Shown here in pieces: positions 54,870-63,772 of a stretch of DNA of 64,000 bases. The DNA lies in NCBI RefSeq assembly GCF_947493125.1, contig NZ_CANLQB010000001.1, positions 1 through 64,000 on the forward strand, in the 5' to 3' direction. The stretch's first letter is position 1; each line of letters starts with the position of its first letter. The position numbers were made by a program, and so were the translations under genes. The notes beneath the pieces were generated by a model, which had not been told where the DNA came from, did no database searches, and saw nothing but the letters and a program-made list of their open reading frames with translations. This DNA is from an uncultured Roseobacter sp. (GTDB taxonomy: Bacteria; Pseudomonadota; Alphaproteobacteria; Rhodobacterales; Rhodobacteraceae).

Positions 54870-55811
54870 TCAGGCTGCGTCGAGCGCCTTGCAGATCTGG
54901 TCGAGATGTCGATAGTCGGTGCCACAACAGCCACCGACGACCGACAGGTTCGGCAGTTGATCCGCAAGCGCGCGATAGAGTTGACCAAGCTCGACAGGAT
55001 CGCCGTCATCGAGGTCTTCGGCCACATCGAGTTCCGCGTGCGAAAGACGGGACGCATTCGCCCGCAGGCCGCCGATCCGTTTGATCCAGTCACCGCCCCC
55101 CGCTAGGGTTTCCTTGAAGTGATCGGGATGCGCGCAATTGATCATGAAGTATGCCGCCGCTGCATTCGTTGCTGAATCGACCTCGCGCACAGCGTCGGCC
55201 AGTGTTTCGCCGGACGGCAAGTGGCCGTCGGTTTCGAGCGTGAACGAGACCACCGAGGGGATGTCCTCATCGCGGGCGGCGCGCACGATGCCGATCGCTT
55301 CGGAGACGGAAGTGATGGTAATCCCGGAGACCATGTCGGCCCCGAGCTCGCTGAACCAGCGGATTTGCTCGGCGTAATACGCGTGCGCTTCGGCTGCGGT
55401 GAGTTGAGTTGCAGGCGCATAGCCGTCGTCGTGCGGCCCGACGACGCCGTTGATCACGAAGGGTGAGGCGGGCGTTTCGAAATCCTGGCGCAGAGCCGCC
55501 AGCGTGGCGATCGCCTCGCGGTGGATCTCCTTCAAATCCGCGCTGTCGAGGCCCAGTTGCGCGCCCCATTTGGAACTCGCGCGCCAGGTGGGCGTGTCCA
55601 TGATGAAGCCGCGTCCGGTTTGAACCGCGAGCTTCGCGAGTTGCCGCATGTAGCGTTTGATCGCGTCTGCCCCGGCGTCGGTTTCGAGTGCCTTGAACGC
55701 GGCAAAGAGCGGCAGATCGATCCCCTCGTGAAAGACCAGAATGGTCTCCAGGCCGGCTTCGGTCAGCATCTTGTGGCCATTCAGCTGTGGCAGAGCGTGT
55801 CGGTATTTCAT
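54870..55811 (-). CDS. Homocysteine S-methyltransferase family protein
   Basis: 313 residues from ATG 55811. Zn-binding Cys residues appear as NCAHPDH and GGCCGTD; the N-terminus has LTEAGLETILVFHEGIDL. This is the MmuM/BHMT-type fold, transferring a methyl group to homocysteine; the donor (S-methylmethionine, DMSP or betaine) is not known. Divergent from the GlxA-type regulator, and the first gene of the minus-strand run to 49,999. Confidence 0.88.
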   Translation of the reverse strand: MKYRHALPQLNGHKMLTEAGLETILVFHEGIDLPLFAAFKALETDAGADAIKRYMRQLAKLAVQTGRGFIMDTPTWRASSKWGAQLGLDSADLKEIHREAIATLAALRQDFETPASPFVINGVVGPHDDGYAPATQLTAAEAHAYYAEQIRWFSELGADMVSGITITSVSEAIGIVRAARDEDIPSVVSFTLETDGHLPSGETLADAVREVDSATNAAAAYFMINCAHPDHFKETLAGGGDWIKRIGGLRANASRLSHAELDVAEDLDDGDPVELGQLYRALADQLPNLSVVGGCCGTDYRHLDQICKALDAA

Positions 55812-55929
55812 GTTCGGGTCCTTCGATGACTGAGCCCCTGCGGGCCTTTCTTGCAAAGGCTTGTGGACCAGGAGGCATGAGTCGTGATATGGCAGAATCT
55901 TCCCGAAACGGTGAATTTCAGACAGGTCT

Positions 55930-56979
55930 ATGGCGGTACCCACATCTTTGAAAACGGTTGTTCTGGCGCTGCCCTGCGCGGGCACGTCGACGCTGTTCGG
56001 CATCCTTGACGTGATGGGATCCGTGGGGCGTGACTGGGAGATGCTGCATGGTCTTGCGCCCCGGTCGCCGCTCTTTGATGTGAGTCTTCTGTCGCCGGAC
56101 GGGCGGGCCTATTCGGATGTGAATGGACGTGCGGTCGTTCCTGAAGGAGGTCTTGCGGATGCATTAACCGACCAACCGCCGCCCGATCTGGTGATCATCC
56201 CGGATCTGCATATCGATGTGCATGCCCCTTTCCCGACAGAGCTGGAACCAGTGGCAGAATGGCTGCGGGACGTGGCAGCCCAAGGCGCCCTGATGACATC
56301 GGTCTGCTCGGGTGCGTGGCTCTTGGCGCATGCCGGCCTGCTCGACGGCCTCGACGCGACGACGCATTGGGCTTACGCGGACAAGATTGCGCGATTGCAC
56401 CCCAAGGTCAGGATCCGGCGCGAGCGCATCCTCGTCCCGGCGGGAGAAGGGCATCGCATCGTCACGGCCGGCGGCGCCTCCGCTTGGGGAGATCTGATGC
56501 TGTATCTGATCGCCCGCTTCGGTGGGCAAGAGGAGGCGCGGCGGATCTCCAAGATCTACTTGCTACAGCCCCATACCGACAGCCAGCTTTGCTATGCTTC
56601 CTTGCTTGCCGGCCGCCAACACGAAGATGCCCTTGTCGCCGAGGCTCAGGTCTGGGCGGCCGGCAACTATGCGCACCCGGCGCCGGTGGCGGCGATGGCC
56701 AAAGTGGCGGGTCTGAGTGAGCGCAGTTTGCTGCGCCGTTTCCGGCGTGCCACCGGGCAGACACCGGTCCAATACATTCAAACCCTGCGTGTCGAAGAGG
56801 CAAAGCAAATGCTGGAGACGACGGGCATGTCAATTGAGGACATCGCCGAAGAGGTCGGGTATACCGAAACGTCCAGCTTTCGTAGCGCGTTTCGCCGCAA
56901 CGTCGGCATTTCGGCCTCCGTTTATCGACGAAAGCACGCAGTCGTGGCGCCGCTGACTGATACCAACCGCATGGCCTGA
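55930..56979 (+). CDS. AraC/GlxA-type transcriptional regulator
   Basis: 349 residues. Residues ~10-180 are a DJ-1/PfpI-like domain with the nucleophile-elbow Cys in TSVCSGAWLLAHAGLLDG. The C-terminal ~100 residues are an AraC HTH pair: VAAMAKVAGLSERSLLRRFRRATGQTPVQYIQ and IEDIAEEVGYTETSSFRSAFRRNVG. Divergent from the homocysteine methyltransferase gene, 118 bases apart, so it probably controls that cluster. Confidence 0.9.
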   Translation: MAVPTSLKTVVLALPCAGTSTLFGILDVMGSVGRDWEMLHGLAPRSPLFDVSLLSPDGRAYSDVNGRAVVPEGGLADALTDQPPPDLVIIPDLHIDVHAPFPTELEPVAEWLRDVAAQGALMTSVCSGAWLLAHAGLLDGLDATTHWAYADKIARLHPKVRIRRERILVPAGEGHRIVTAGGASAWGDLMLYLIARFGGQEEARRISKIYLLQPHTDSQLCYASLLAGRQHEDALVAEAQVWAAGNYAHPAPVAAMAKVAGLSERSLLRRFRRATGQTPVQYIQTLRVEEAKQMLETTGMSIEDIAEEVGYTETSSFRSAFRRNVGISASVYRRKHAVVAPLTDTNRMA

Positions 56980-57082
56980 CATCCATTTGGGTTTCGGCGG
57001 CAGACCCGCAGATCTGTCGGGCAGGTCTCAAATCGTTGAAGATCGCCCACCGCGGCATCACCGCAAGGCCGCTCAGAGTCCA

Positions 57083-57931
57083 TTATGATCCAGCCAAGGG
57101 CTTAGCGTTCCGTTTGACTAGATCGCGAAGAAAGTCTGCAACGGCGCCAACGCGACGGGAGTGCGCCAGGTCGGATTGGGTCACCAGCCAAATCGACTGG
57201 TCGATGCCTAGGTCGGAGTCGAGACAGATCAGATCATGGCGCCGTGCCAGAAAATGCGGCAGAACGGCAAGTCCGAGACCGCGCGCACAGGCGACAAGTT
57301 GCGTGGCCAGCGAGGTTGTCACGACCACAGGTGCGCGGTCTTTCAATATCCGCTCGGCCCATTGAGCGGCGGGAAGGTGCGCGTAGGCGTCGGACCAGCC
57401 GATGAGGTCGTCTGCGTCAAAGACACCGACATCTGTCGGCTGACGTCGCGTTGCGACGTAGTCAGGCGCTCCGTATAGACCGTAACCGAGCGTGCCCAGC
57501 CGTTGCAGCGAAACATTGCCGCGCTCGGGCCTGACCATTCTGAGCGCGATGTCTGCATCGCGGCGATGCAGGTTGACGGTGGCAATGTCCGTCACGATCT
57601 CCAGCGTCAGTCGCGGATGCGCTGCCCTGAGACGGGGCAGCTCGGGTATGATCAACCCGGTGGCCAGGTTCTCGGCCGTTGCGAGCCTTACCGTGCCGGA
57701 CACGGTCGCTTCCTGGCGTATTCCTGCAGTCAGCGACCGGGCCGCTGCCTCCATCTCTTCGGCCCGCTCGATGAGTGCCGCGCCATCGTCGGTCAGCCGA
57801 TAGCCGGACTGCTGACGCAGAAAAAGTGGCTGGCCCACCGCCGCCTCCAGTCGCTCGATCCGACGCGACACGGTGGCAAGACCGATGCCCATGCGCGCGG
57901 CCGCACCGCTCAACGTGCCAGCGCGTGTCAC
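57083..57931 (-). CDS. LysR-family regulator, start uncertain
   Basis: 282 residues if the GTG at 57931 is used. The HTH reads TLSGAAARMGIGLATVSRRIERLE, then a LysR substrate domain. The conserved first helix (VWDDIRAFLA) is encoded just before that GTG, in frame at 57,932-57,964, but there is no ATG, GTG or TTG there; the frame closes at a stop further upstream. Either a non-standard start is used or the start was lost. Divergent from the aldo-keto reductase gene. Confidence 0.75.
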   Translation of the reverse strand: MTRAGTLSGAAARMGIGLATVSRRIERLEAAVGQPLFLRQQSGYRLTDDGAALIERAEEMEAAARSLTAGIRQEATVSGTVRLATAENLATGLIIPELPRLRAAHPRLTLEIVTDIATVNLHRRDADIALRMVRPERGNVSLQRLGTLGYGLYGAPDYVATRRQPTDVGVFDADDLIGWSDAYAHLPAAQWAERILKDRAPVVVTTSLATQLVACARGLGLAVLPHFLARRHDLICLDSDLGIDQSIWLVTQSDLAHSRRVGAVADFLRDLVKRNAKPLAGS

Positions 57932-57980
57932 CGCCAGAAACGCGCGGATGTCGTCCCAAACAAGGGCGTTTGTAGGCTGT

Positions 57981-58037
57981 TTTCCGATTTTGGAGACCCA
58001 CTTCCCGATTTCGGTGATGTTTTCCTATATTGGGAAA
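57981..58037. promoter_or_regulatory. Three phased repeats between LysR and aldo-keto reductase genes
   Basis: TTTCCGATTTTGG (57981), TTCCCGATTTCGG (58002) and TTTCCTATATTGG (58021) are spaced 21 and 19 bases, close to two helical turns. The last extends to a TTTCC-N7-GGAAA palindrome (58021-58037). Plausible binding sites for the divergent LysR regulator. Confidence 0.6.
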
Positions 58038-58085
58038 TGCCACATCTCGCCCGCAAGGACAACGCAATCGGCAAAGGAGAGCGGC

Positions 58086-59069
58086 ATGGAAAAACGAACA
58101 TTGGGACGGGGCTTCGAAGTGTCGGCCATCGGGCTCGGCTGCATGGGAATGAGCGAATTCTACGGCCCGCGCGACGACGAGATGTCCATGCGCGTGCTGC
58201 ACGAGGCGATGGATCTGGGGATCGACTTTCTCGACACCGCTGACATGTATGGACCGCATCACAACGAAGAGCTCATCGGCGCGTTTCTGGCGCAGTCACG
58301 CACACGGCCAAAAGTCGCGACCAAGTTCGGCATCGTCCGGACCCCCGGCGAATACCGGCGCAGTCTTGACAACAGCCCGGCCTATGCAAGAGCGGCCTGT
58401 GAAGGATCGCTGAGGAGACTCGGCGTGGAGCGGATTGACCTCTACTACGTCCACCGGATTGATCGCGCGCAGGAGATTGAGGAGACGATTGGCGGCCTCT
58501 CCCGGCTGGTCGAAGAAGGCAAGATCGACCGCATCGGTCTTTGCGAAGTCAGCGCCGGGACGTTGCGGCGCGCGCATGCTGTGCATCCGATCACCGCCGT
58601 TCAGACGGAATACTCCTTCTGGTCGCGCGAGGTCGAGGCGCAGGTTTTACCGGCCTGCCGGGAATTGGGTATCGGTTTCGTGCCGTATTCACCGCTGGGT
58701 CGCGGCTTCCTGACCGGACGGTTCGACAAAGGAAGCGCATTCGAGGAGGGTGATTTCCGCGCCTCGCTGCCTCGGTTCCAAACGGAAGCCGCAGCTTCCA
58801 ATAAGCGCATCGCCGACCTTGTGGGCGGGATCGCCGCGCGCAAGGGCTGCACGGCTGCGCAGCTCTCCTTGGCCTGGTTGCTGGCGCAGGGCGACGACAT
58901 CGTACCGATCCCCGGGACGAAGCGATTGGACTATCTGCGTGACAATGCAGCGTCCGTGAACGTGGCACTCAGCCATGCGGATAGTCGTGAGATCGAACAA
59001 GGTCTCGCGGCGCTCCCCGTCTCTGGTGCCCGTTACACCGAAGAAGGTATGAAGGGCGTGGATGTATGA
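58086..59069 (+). CDS. Aldo/keto reductase
   Basis: 327 residues from ATG 58086, with AAAGGAG before it. AKR features: GLGCMGMSEFYG, the catalytic Asp/Tyr in DTADMYGPHHNEELIG, the Lys in KVATKFG, the His in YYVHRID, and NADPH-binding IPGTKRLDYLRDN. The carbonyl substrate is unknown. It overlaps the decayed carboxymuconolactone decarboxylase gene by four bases and is divergent from LysR. Confidence 0.92.
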   Translation: MEKRTLGRGFEVSAIGLGCMGMSEFYGPRDDEMSMRVLHEAMDLGIDFLDTADMYGPHHNEELIGAFLAQSRTRPKVATKFGIVRTPGEYRRSLDNSPAYARAACEGSLRRLGVERIDLYYVHRIDRAQEIEETIGGLSRLVEEGKIDRIGLCEVSAGTLRRAHAVHPITAVQTEYSFWSREVEAQVLPACRELGIGFVPYSPLGRGFLTGRFDKGSAFEEGDFRASLPRFQTEAAASNKRIADLVGGIAARKGCTAAQLSLAWLLAQGDDIVPIPGTKRLDYLRDNAASVNVALSHADSREIEQGLAALPVSGARYTEEGMKGVDV

Positions 59070-59424
59070 GTAGGACTGCCGAACCGCTCTTGCAGGCCCT
59101 GGCGCTACTCCAAAAGCTGGAGCCAGGCGCACCGGCGTCGGTGCAGACCAACCTGGACGCCTTCTCGCCGGGCTCGGCTGAATTGGTCCTGGCCTATGCT
59201 CTTGTGGAAATCCTCGGTCGTGACGGGCTCGATCTTCGAACCCGCGAGTGCTGACAGTGGCAATGCTTGCCGTTATGGCACCGCACAGAGCCAACTGGAT
59301 TTTCACATGCGCGATGCAATGAAGACGGGTGTCGCGGGAAGAGATGGTTGAACTTGTCCTGCAGGCGTCCAACTAGGCGGGTGTTCCGGCCTGCATGAAC
59401 GCAATCACGGCTGCAAAAAAGCGT
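59066..59424 (+). pseudogene. Carboxymuconolactone decarboxylase family pseudogene
   Basis: The first 62 codons read a CMD N-terminus ending GRDGLDLRTREC, then TGA. Downstream, LTVAMLAVM, then GTAQSQLDFHMRDAMKTGV, then SREEMVELVLQASN, and AGVPACMNAITAAKK appear in shifting frames, with a TAG after ASN. Losses of one, one and two bases plus a stop explain the pattern. The start overlaps the aldo-keto reductase stop. Confidence 0.82.
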
Positions 59425-59561
59425 TCCTGGTTGTGGAGGGGAGCTAATCTGCAAGCGCCTTGCGTAAGATCACTCCGATGATAGTCCGGATCCCTGAGCT
59501 GGCAGTCATCTGACGTTGTGCCGCCAATCCGCATCATCTTGCATGCATCCGTATCCTCACG

Positions 59562-60611
59562 GTGCTTGTACCAATTGCTTCTGAGCGGCGGCACATAGCG
59601 CATCGAAAACGGTATCTGTGGCAGCATCCTTCTGGGCGGTGGTACGTCCGTAAGTGCATCAACGGCAAGATGATCTATCTGGGGCGCATCGCGGCGGAAG
59701 TTGGAACGGCTGCGTTTGACCACCTGTATTGGGAGATTGTGAGCGGGAAGTCCTCCGTTTCAAAGACTTCATGGGCATTGCTCATCGATGAGATGATGCA
59801 GACCGACAAGTGGGCTAACTATTCCCCGCGCTACCGGGCCGACCTTGAAGAAGTCTTTGAGTATCTTGTCGAAAAGATTGGCAAGGCAGATGTCGCACGC
59901 CTCACACAGGCGGATATCTATGACGCGATGGACAAGAACCGTCACCGGGTGCGTTTCGCTAACTATATCCCAACTGCAATCAGCATGTTGTCGAAGCTGG
60001 CGATCCGAAAGCGCTGGCGCAAAGACAACCCAGCGACGGACATCGAGCAACTCAAGGTTCCGAAAGATCGACAGAAACCGCACCTGCCGTGGACAGACGG
60101 GGCGGTCAAGAAGATGCGAGAAGACGGGGAGCCGTTACCGCTACTCATCTTTGAGATTGGCGTAGGCAGCGTCCAGCGTCCCGGGGATTGGGTGGATTTC
60201 CAATGGGGCGACTATGACGGCGATATGCTGAAGCTGCGCCAGAACAAGACGGGCAAAGCACTTCAGTTGCCTGGTACCAAGGCGCTGAAAGCTGCACTGG
60301 ATCGAGCAAAAAGTGATCTGGGGTTCTCCCCACATCCGTCACGGCACATTCTAACGCGCTCAGATGGTTCGGCGATGAGCTATCACACCATGGCACGGGT
60401 GATGGTCAAAGAGCGTAAGCGTCTGGGATTGATGGCTTTTGACCAGCACGCGCTACGCTACCGAGGCGTCATGGAGCTTGCCTGGGCGGGTTGCACAGAC
60501 GACGAGATTGCCAGCTACAGCGGCCACACATCCAAGAAGATGATCATCAAATATGCCGGTGAAGCGCGCCAGGTCATGCGAGCGCGGCAAGCCGCAGCCA
60601 AACGGAAATAG
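59562..60611 (+). CDS. Tyrosine-type site-specific integrase
   Basis: 349 residues from a GTG at 59562; the true start could be slightly upstream or downstream. Catalytic pattern: Arg in GSVQRPGDWVDF, His-x-x-Arg in HALRYRG, His in SGHTSKK, and the Tyr nucleophile in IIKYAGEA. N-terminal arm-binding-type region begins with RRHIAHRKRYLWQHP. It lies 88 bases from the 3' end of tRNA-Cys and reads toward it, as in many tRNA-integrated elements. Confidence 0.88.
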   Translation: MLVPIASERRHIAHRKRYLWQHPSGRWYVRKCINGKMIYLGRIAAEVGTAAFDHLYWEIVSGKSSVSKTSWALLIDEMMQTDKWANYSPRYRADLEEVFEYLVEKIGKADVARLTQADIYDAMDKNRHRVRFANYIPTAISMLSKLAIRKRWRKDNPATDIEQLKVPKDRQKPHLPWTDGAVKKMREDGEPLPLLIFEIGVGSVQRPGDWVDFQWGDYDGDMLKLRQNKTGKALQLPGTKALKAALDRAKSDLGFSPHPSRHILTRSDGSAMSYHTMARVMVKERKRLGLMAFDQHALRYRGVMELAWAGCTDDEIASYSGHTSKKMIIKYAGEARQVMRARQAAAKRK

Positions 60612-60698
60612 CCAAGAACAGAACCGGCACAGAACGAGAAACTGATACCCGAGGTGATACCCCAATGAGCATAGCAGGTCATAAGTTATTGAAAAAAT

Positions 60699-60772
60699 TG
60701 GAGGCGAGTACCGGAATCGAACCGGTGTACACGGATTTGCAATCCGCTGCGTCACCACTCCGCCAACTCGCC
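60699..60772 (-). tRNA. tRNA-Cys (anticodon GCA)
   Basis: On the minus strand the acceptor arms are GGCGAGT and ACTCGCC, with discriminator T and encoded CCA. The anticodon loop carries GCA between GCGGAT and ATCCGTG; the T arm is ACCGG-TTCGATT-CCGGT. Total 74 bases. Its 3' end faces the integrase gene. Confidence 0.97.
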
Positions 60773-60918
60773 TCGCATGGTGTGGACGCACTGCTATCCC
60801 ATTCGCAAGGGTGCCGCAAGTGTCACAAACCGGCAAAATCCCACGTATGAGCGTTGCCGGACGCCCGGGAATGTGGCACATCTCGGACACTGGTAACTGA
60901 ACGGACGAGTTTAGCCAC

Positions 60919-61572
60919 ATGATCGATTTCGCCACGCGCCGCACGATGATGGTCGATACCCAAGTCAGGCCCTCAGACGTCACGAAATTTCCGATCATTG
61001 ATGCGATGCTGAGCATCCCGCGTGAGAGCTTCGTGCCTGCGGCACAGCGCGAGGCGGCCTATATGGGAGAAAACCTCAATCTGGGAGGTGGCCGGGTTCT
61101 TCTGGAGCCGCGCACGCTCGCCAAGATGCTGGACGCGCTCGATATTTCGAACGATGAGCTTGTGCTCGATGTGGGCGCGGCGCTTGGCTATTCCTCAGCT
61201 GTGATCGCGCGCATGGCTGAAGCGGTCGTGGCGGTGGAGCAGGATGAGGACATGGCGCGGGAGGCGCAGGATGCGCTGGCGGAGGCGGGCGCCGACAACG
61301 TCATTCTTCATGTGGGACCGCTGGTTGAGGGTGCGGCGCAGCACGGTCCTTATGATGTGATTGTCATTCAGGGCGCCGTTGCCGAACTGCCCCAGACATT
61401 GCGGGATCAGATCAAGGAGGGCGGGCGCGTCGCCTGCCTCTTCATGGATGGCGCGCTCGGCGAGGTCCGGATCGGTCACAAAACGGGCGATACGCTGTCC
61501 TGGCGCATGTCTTTCAATGCGGGCGCGCCCGTTTTGCCGGGATTTGCAAAGGAAGACGTTTTCGAATTCTAA
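60919..61572 (+). CDS. Protein-L-isoaspartate O-methyltransferase-like protein
   Basis: 217 residues. SAM-binding VLDVGAALGYSSAVIARMAEAVVAVEQD; N-terminal RREMMVDTQVRPSDVT-type start and FVPAAQREAAYMGENLNLGGGRVLL. The PCMT family normally repairs isoaspartyl residues; this subgroup, next to tolC in many alphaproteobacteria, may have a different target. tolC follows 45 bases later. Confidence 0.85.
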   Translation: MIDFATRRTMMVDTQVRPSDVTKFPIIDAMLSIPRESFVPAAQREAAYMGENLNLGGGRVLLEPRTLAKMLDALDISNDELVLDVGAALGYSSAVIARMAEAVVAVEQDEDMAREAQDALAEAGADNVILHVGPLVEGAAQHGPYDVIVIQGAVAELPQTLRDQIKEGGRVACLFMDGALGEVRIGHKTGDTLSWRMSFNAGAPVLPGFAKEDVFEF

Positions 61573-61617
61573 TTCACCCCGAGGCCCGAGCAGGGCGGAA
61601 CAGGAAGAGGCAAAACA

Positions 61618-63060
61618 ATGGCCCAAGCAGAGAAACCCAAGCGGCTGACGGCGTGGTGCCGCGGCCTGACGCTGTCGGCGGGGCTGGTTGCCGTGCTCGC
61701 AGCCCCTGCAGCAAAAGCCGAGACGCTGGCGGACGCCTTGGTTGCGGCCTACAAGACCAGCGGTCTTCTGGACCAGAACCGGGCGCTTTTGCGCGCGGCG
61801 GATGAGGATGTGGCGACAGCGGTCTCGGCCCTGCGGCCGATCCTGAATTACACGGCCAGTCTGACCCGCGATTTTGGAGACCGCAGGGCCTTCAATACCA
61901 TCGGCGGCCAGACCACCTCGAATCTGGAGTCGACCACCGGCACCATCGGTCTCGCGGCATCGTTGCTGCTTTACGACGGCGGTGCGACCTCGCTGGGCGT
62001 CGATGCGGCGAAAGAGACCGTTCTCGGCACTCGGCAACAGCTGATCAGTCTCGAACAGTCGGTGCTGCTGCGGGCGGTGTCGGCCTATCTGAATGTCGTC
62101 GCTGCGCGGGAGTTCGTCTCTTTGCGTCAGAACAACCTGCGGCTGCTGACACAGGAATTGCGGGCCGCCCAGGATCGTTTTGAAGTGGGCGAGGTCACGC
62201 GCACCGATGTCGCACAGGCCGAGGCGAGCCTGGCAGAGGCCCGCAGCGGCCTCGCGACGGCGCAGGGCGATCTGTTGCAGGCCGAGGAGGAATACCGCAG
62301 CGTTGTGGGCAATGCGCCGGGCAATCTCTCCGCCCCGCCGTCGTTGCCGCGGTTGGAGACCAATGTGGAAAGCGCGCGCGCGCGGGCCATCCAGAGCCAT
62401 CCGGACCTGCTCGCCGCGCAGCACTTCGTGGCGGTTGCCGAGCTCAACATCATGCGCGCCAAGGCGAGCCTGAAACCGACCGTGTCGGCGGTTGGTTCGC
62501 TGGGGTTGACGGAGAACCTGGGCAACAGCAACTACACGCGCTCGGGCGATATCGGGATTGAATTGAGTGGGCCGATTTATCGCGGTGGCGGGCTCTCGGC
62601 TGGAATTCGCTCTGCGATCGCGTCACGGGATGCGCAACGGGGCAATCTGATCGAGGTGCGCAAGCAGGTCTCCCAGGACGTGGGATCAGCCTATGCGTCG
62701 CTGGCTGCGCAGCGCGCCAGCCTCCAGGCCAGCGAAGAGCGAATCCGCGCGGCACGGATCGCCTTTGAAGGCGTCCGGGAGGAGGCGACCCTGGGTGCGC
62801 GCACCACCTTGGATGTTCTCGACGCGGAGCAGGAATTGCTCGATGCGGAGACCTCGCGCATTTCGGATCAGGCCAACCTCTATGTGGCGGCCTATGCTGT
62901 CCTGCAGGCGACGGGGCGGCTCACGGCGCAAGATCTGTCGCTTGGGGTGCAGCAGTACGACCCCAATGCCTATTACAATTTGGTCAAGGACGCGCCTCTG
63001 CCCTCTTCAACCCAAGGACGGAAGCTGGACCGGGTGCTGCGCGCGCTGCAGAAACAATGA
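61618..63060 (+). CDS. tolC: TolC-family outer-membrane efflux protein
   Basis: 480 residues with a signal peptide ending near AAKAET. Two repeated OEP halves with long helical segments (LRQNNLRLLTQELRAAQDRFEVGEVTRTDVAQAEASLAEAR and the matching second half AFEGVREEATLGARTTLDVLDAEQELLDAE). Forms the trimeric channel of tripartite efflux or type I secretion. No partner pump is in the window. Confidence 0.92.
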   Translation: MAQAEKPKRLTAWCRGLTLSAGLVAVLAAPAAKAETLADALVAAYKTSGLLDQNRALLRAADEDVATAVSALRPILNYTASLTRDFGDRRAFNTIGGQTTSNLESTTGTIGLAASLLLYDGGATSLGVDAAKETVLGTRQQLISLEQSVLLRAVSAYLNVVAAREFVSLRQNNLRLLTQELRAAQDRFEVGEVTRTDVAQAEASLAEARSGLATAQGDLLQAEEEYRSVVGNAPGNLSAPPSLPRLETNVESARARAIQSHPDLLAAQHFVAVAELNIMRAKASLKPTVSAVGSLGLTENLGNSNYTRSGDIGIELSGPIYRGGGLSAGIRSAIASRDAQRGNLIEVRKQVSQDVGSAYASLAAQRASLQASEERIRAARIAFEGVREEATLGARTTLDVLDAEQELLDAETSRISDQANLYVAAYAVLQATGRLTAQDLSLGVQQYDPNAYYNLVKDAPLPSSTQGRKLDRVLRALQKQ

Positions 63061-63129
63061 TCTGGCCGGCGCGCCATTGTCTCGATGCGGCGTGGCAGGT
63101 ACAATCGTACCGTGTAGATCCGGAGCGAT

Positions 63130-63735
63130 ATGCCGAAGACCGATACAAATTCAGATGTGGAAGACATTCTGTCATCCATTCGGCGCCTGGTGAGTGACAA
63201 GGCCACACGAGGCACCGTGCGCGCTGCGTCGGATACCTTGGTGCTGTCTCCGCAGCAGCGGGTGTCCGAAGCCGACGTCCTGAAACTGCGCCCATCCGAT
63301 GCGGTGCACCTGCCGGAACCGCAGGCGGGTCAGCAGGGGGACCAGACCGCAGGATCGGACCTCGGGCTCGATGAGCTGTCCGCCAAGATCGCAGCGCTTG
63401 AGACGGAAATTGCGGAGACTGCAGATCAGTGGGAACCCGACGGGACCGGCAGCGATGACTATGCCGGCACTGCGGGCGCGGACATGGAGTGGTCGCAGGA
63501 GGGCGCGCTAGACGCGACAGGTGCGTCGCTGGATCCGGATGAGGCGGAGACCCCGGAGGCGGACGACCTTCAGAGTGCGGATCAAATTCTCGATGAGGCG
63601 GCGCTGCGGGATCTGGTGGCCGAGATCGTCCGGTCCGAACTGCAAGGGCCGCTTGGCGAGCGCATCACACGGAACATCCGCAAACTTGTGCGCCGCGAGA
63701 TTCACCGGGCGCTGGCGGCGCGCGATCTCAACTGA
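63130..63735 (+). CDS. PopZ-like/DUF2497 protein
   Basis: 201 residues. N-terminal EDILSSIRRLVSDK and C-terminal LRDLVAEIVRSELQGPLGERITRNIRKLVRREIHRAL match the conserved ends of DUF2497/PopZ-type proteins; the middle is acidic and disordered. PopZ is a polar scaffold in Caulobacter; whether this homologue does the same is not known. It follows tolC by 69 bases. Confidence 0.82.
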   Translation: MPKTDTNSDVEDILSSIRRLVSDKATRGTVRAASDTLVLSPQQRVSEADVLKLRPSDAVHLPEPQAGQQGDQTAGSDLGLDELSAKIAALETEIAETADQWEPDGTGSDDYAGTAGADMEWSQEGALDATGASLDPDEAETPEADDLQSADQILDEAALRDLVAEIVRSELQGPLGERITRNIRKLVRREIHRALAARDLN

Positions 63736-63772
63736 TCAGCCGAAGGAAGAACCGGCGGCGTGAGAGCGTCCC

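Noticed and set aside
46054-60698. A direct repeat of the tRNA-Cys 3' end marking the other island end
   Set aside because: I looked for the GGCGAGTACCGGAATCG-type sequence in this interval and saw no convincing copy; only an unremarkable GAGGCGAG match near 47,510 inside the SDR gene.
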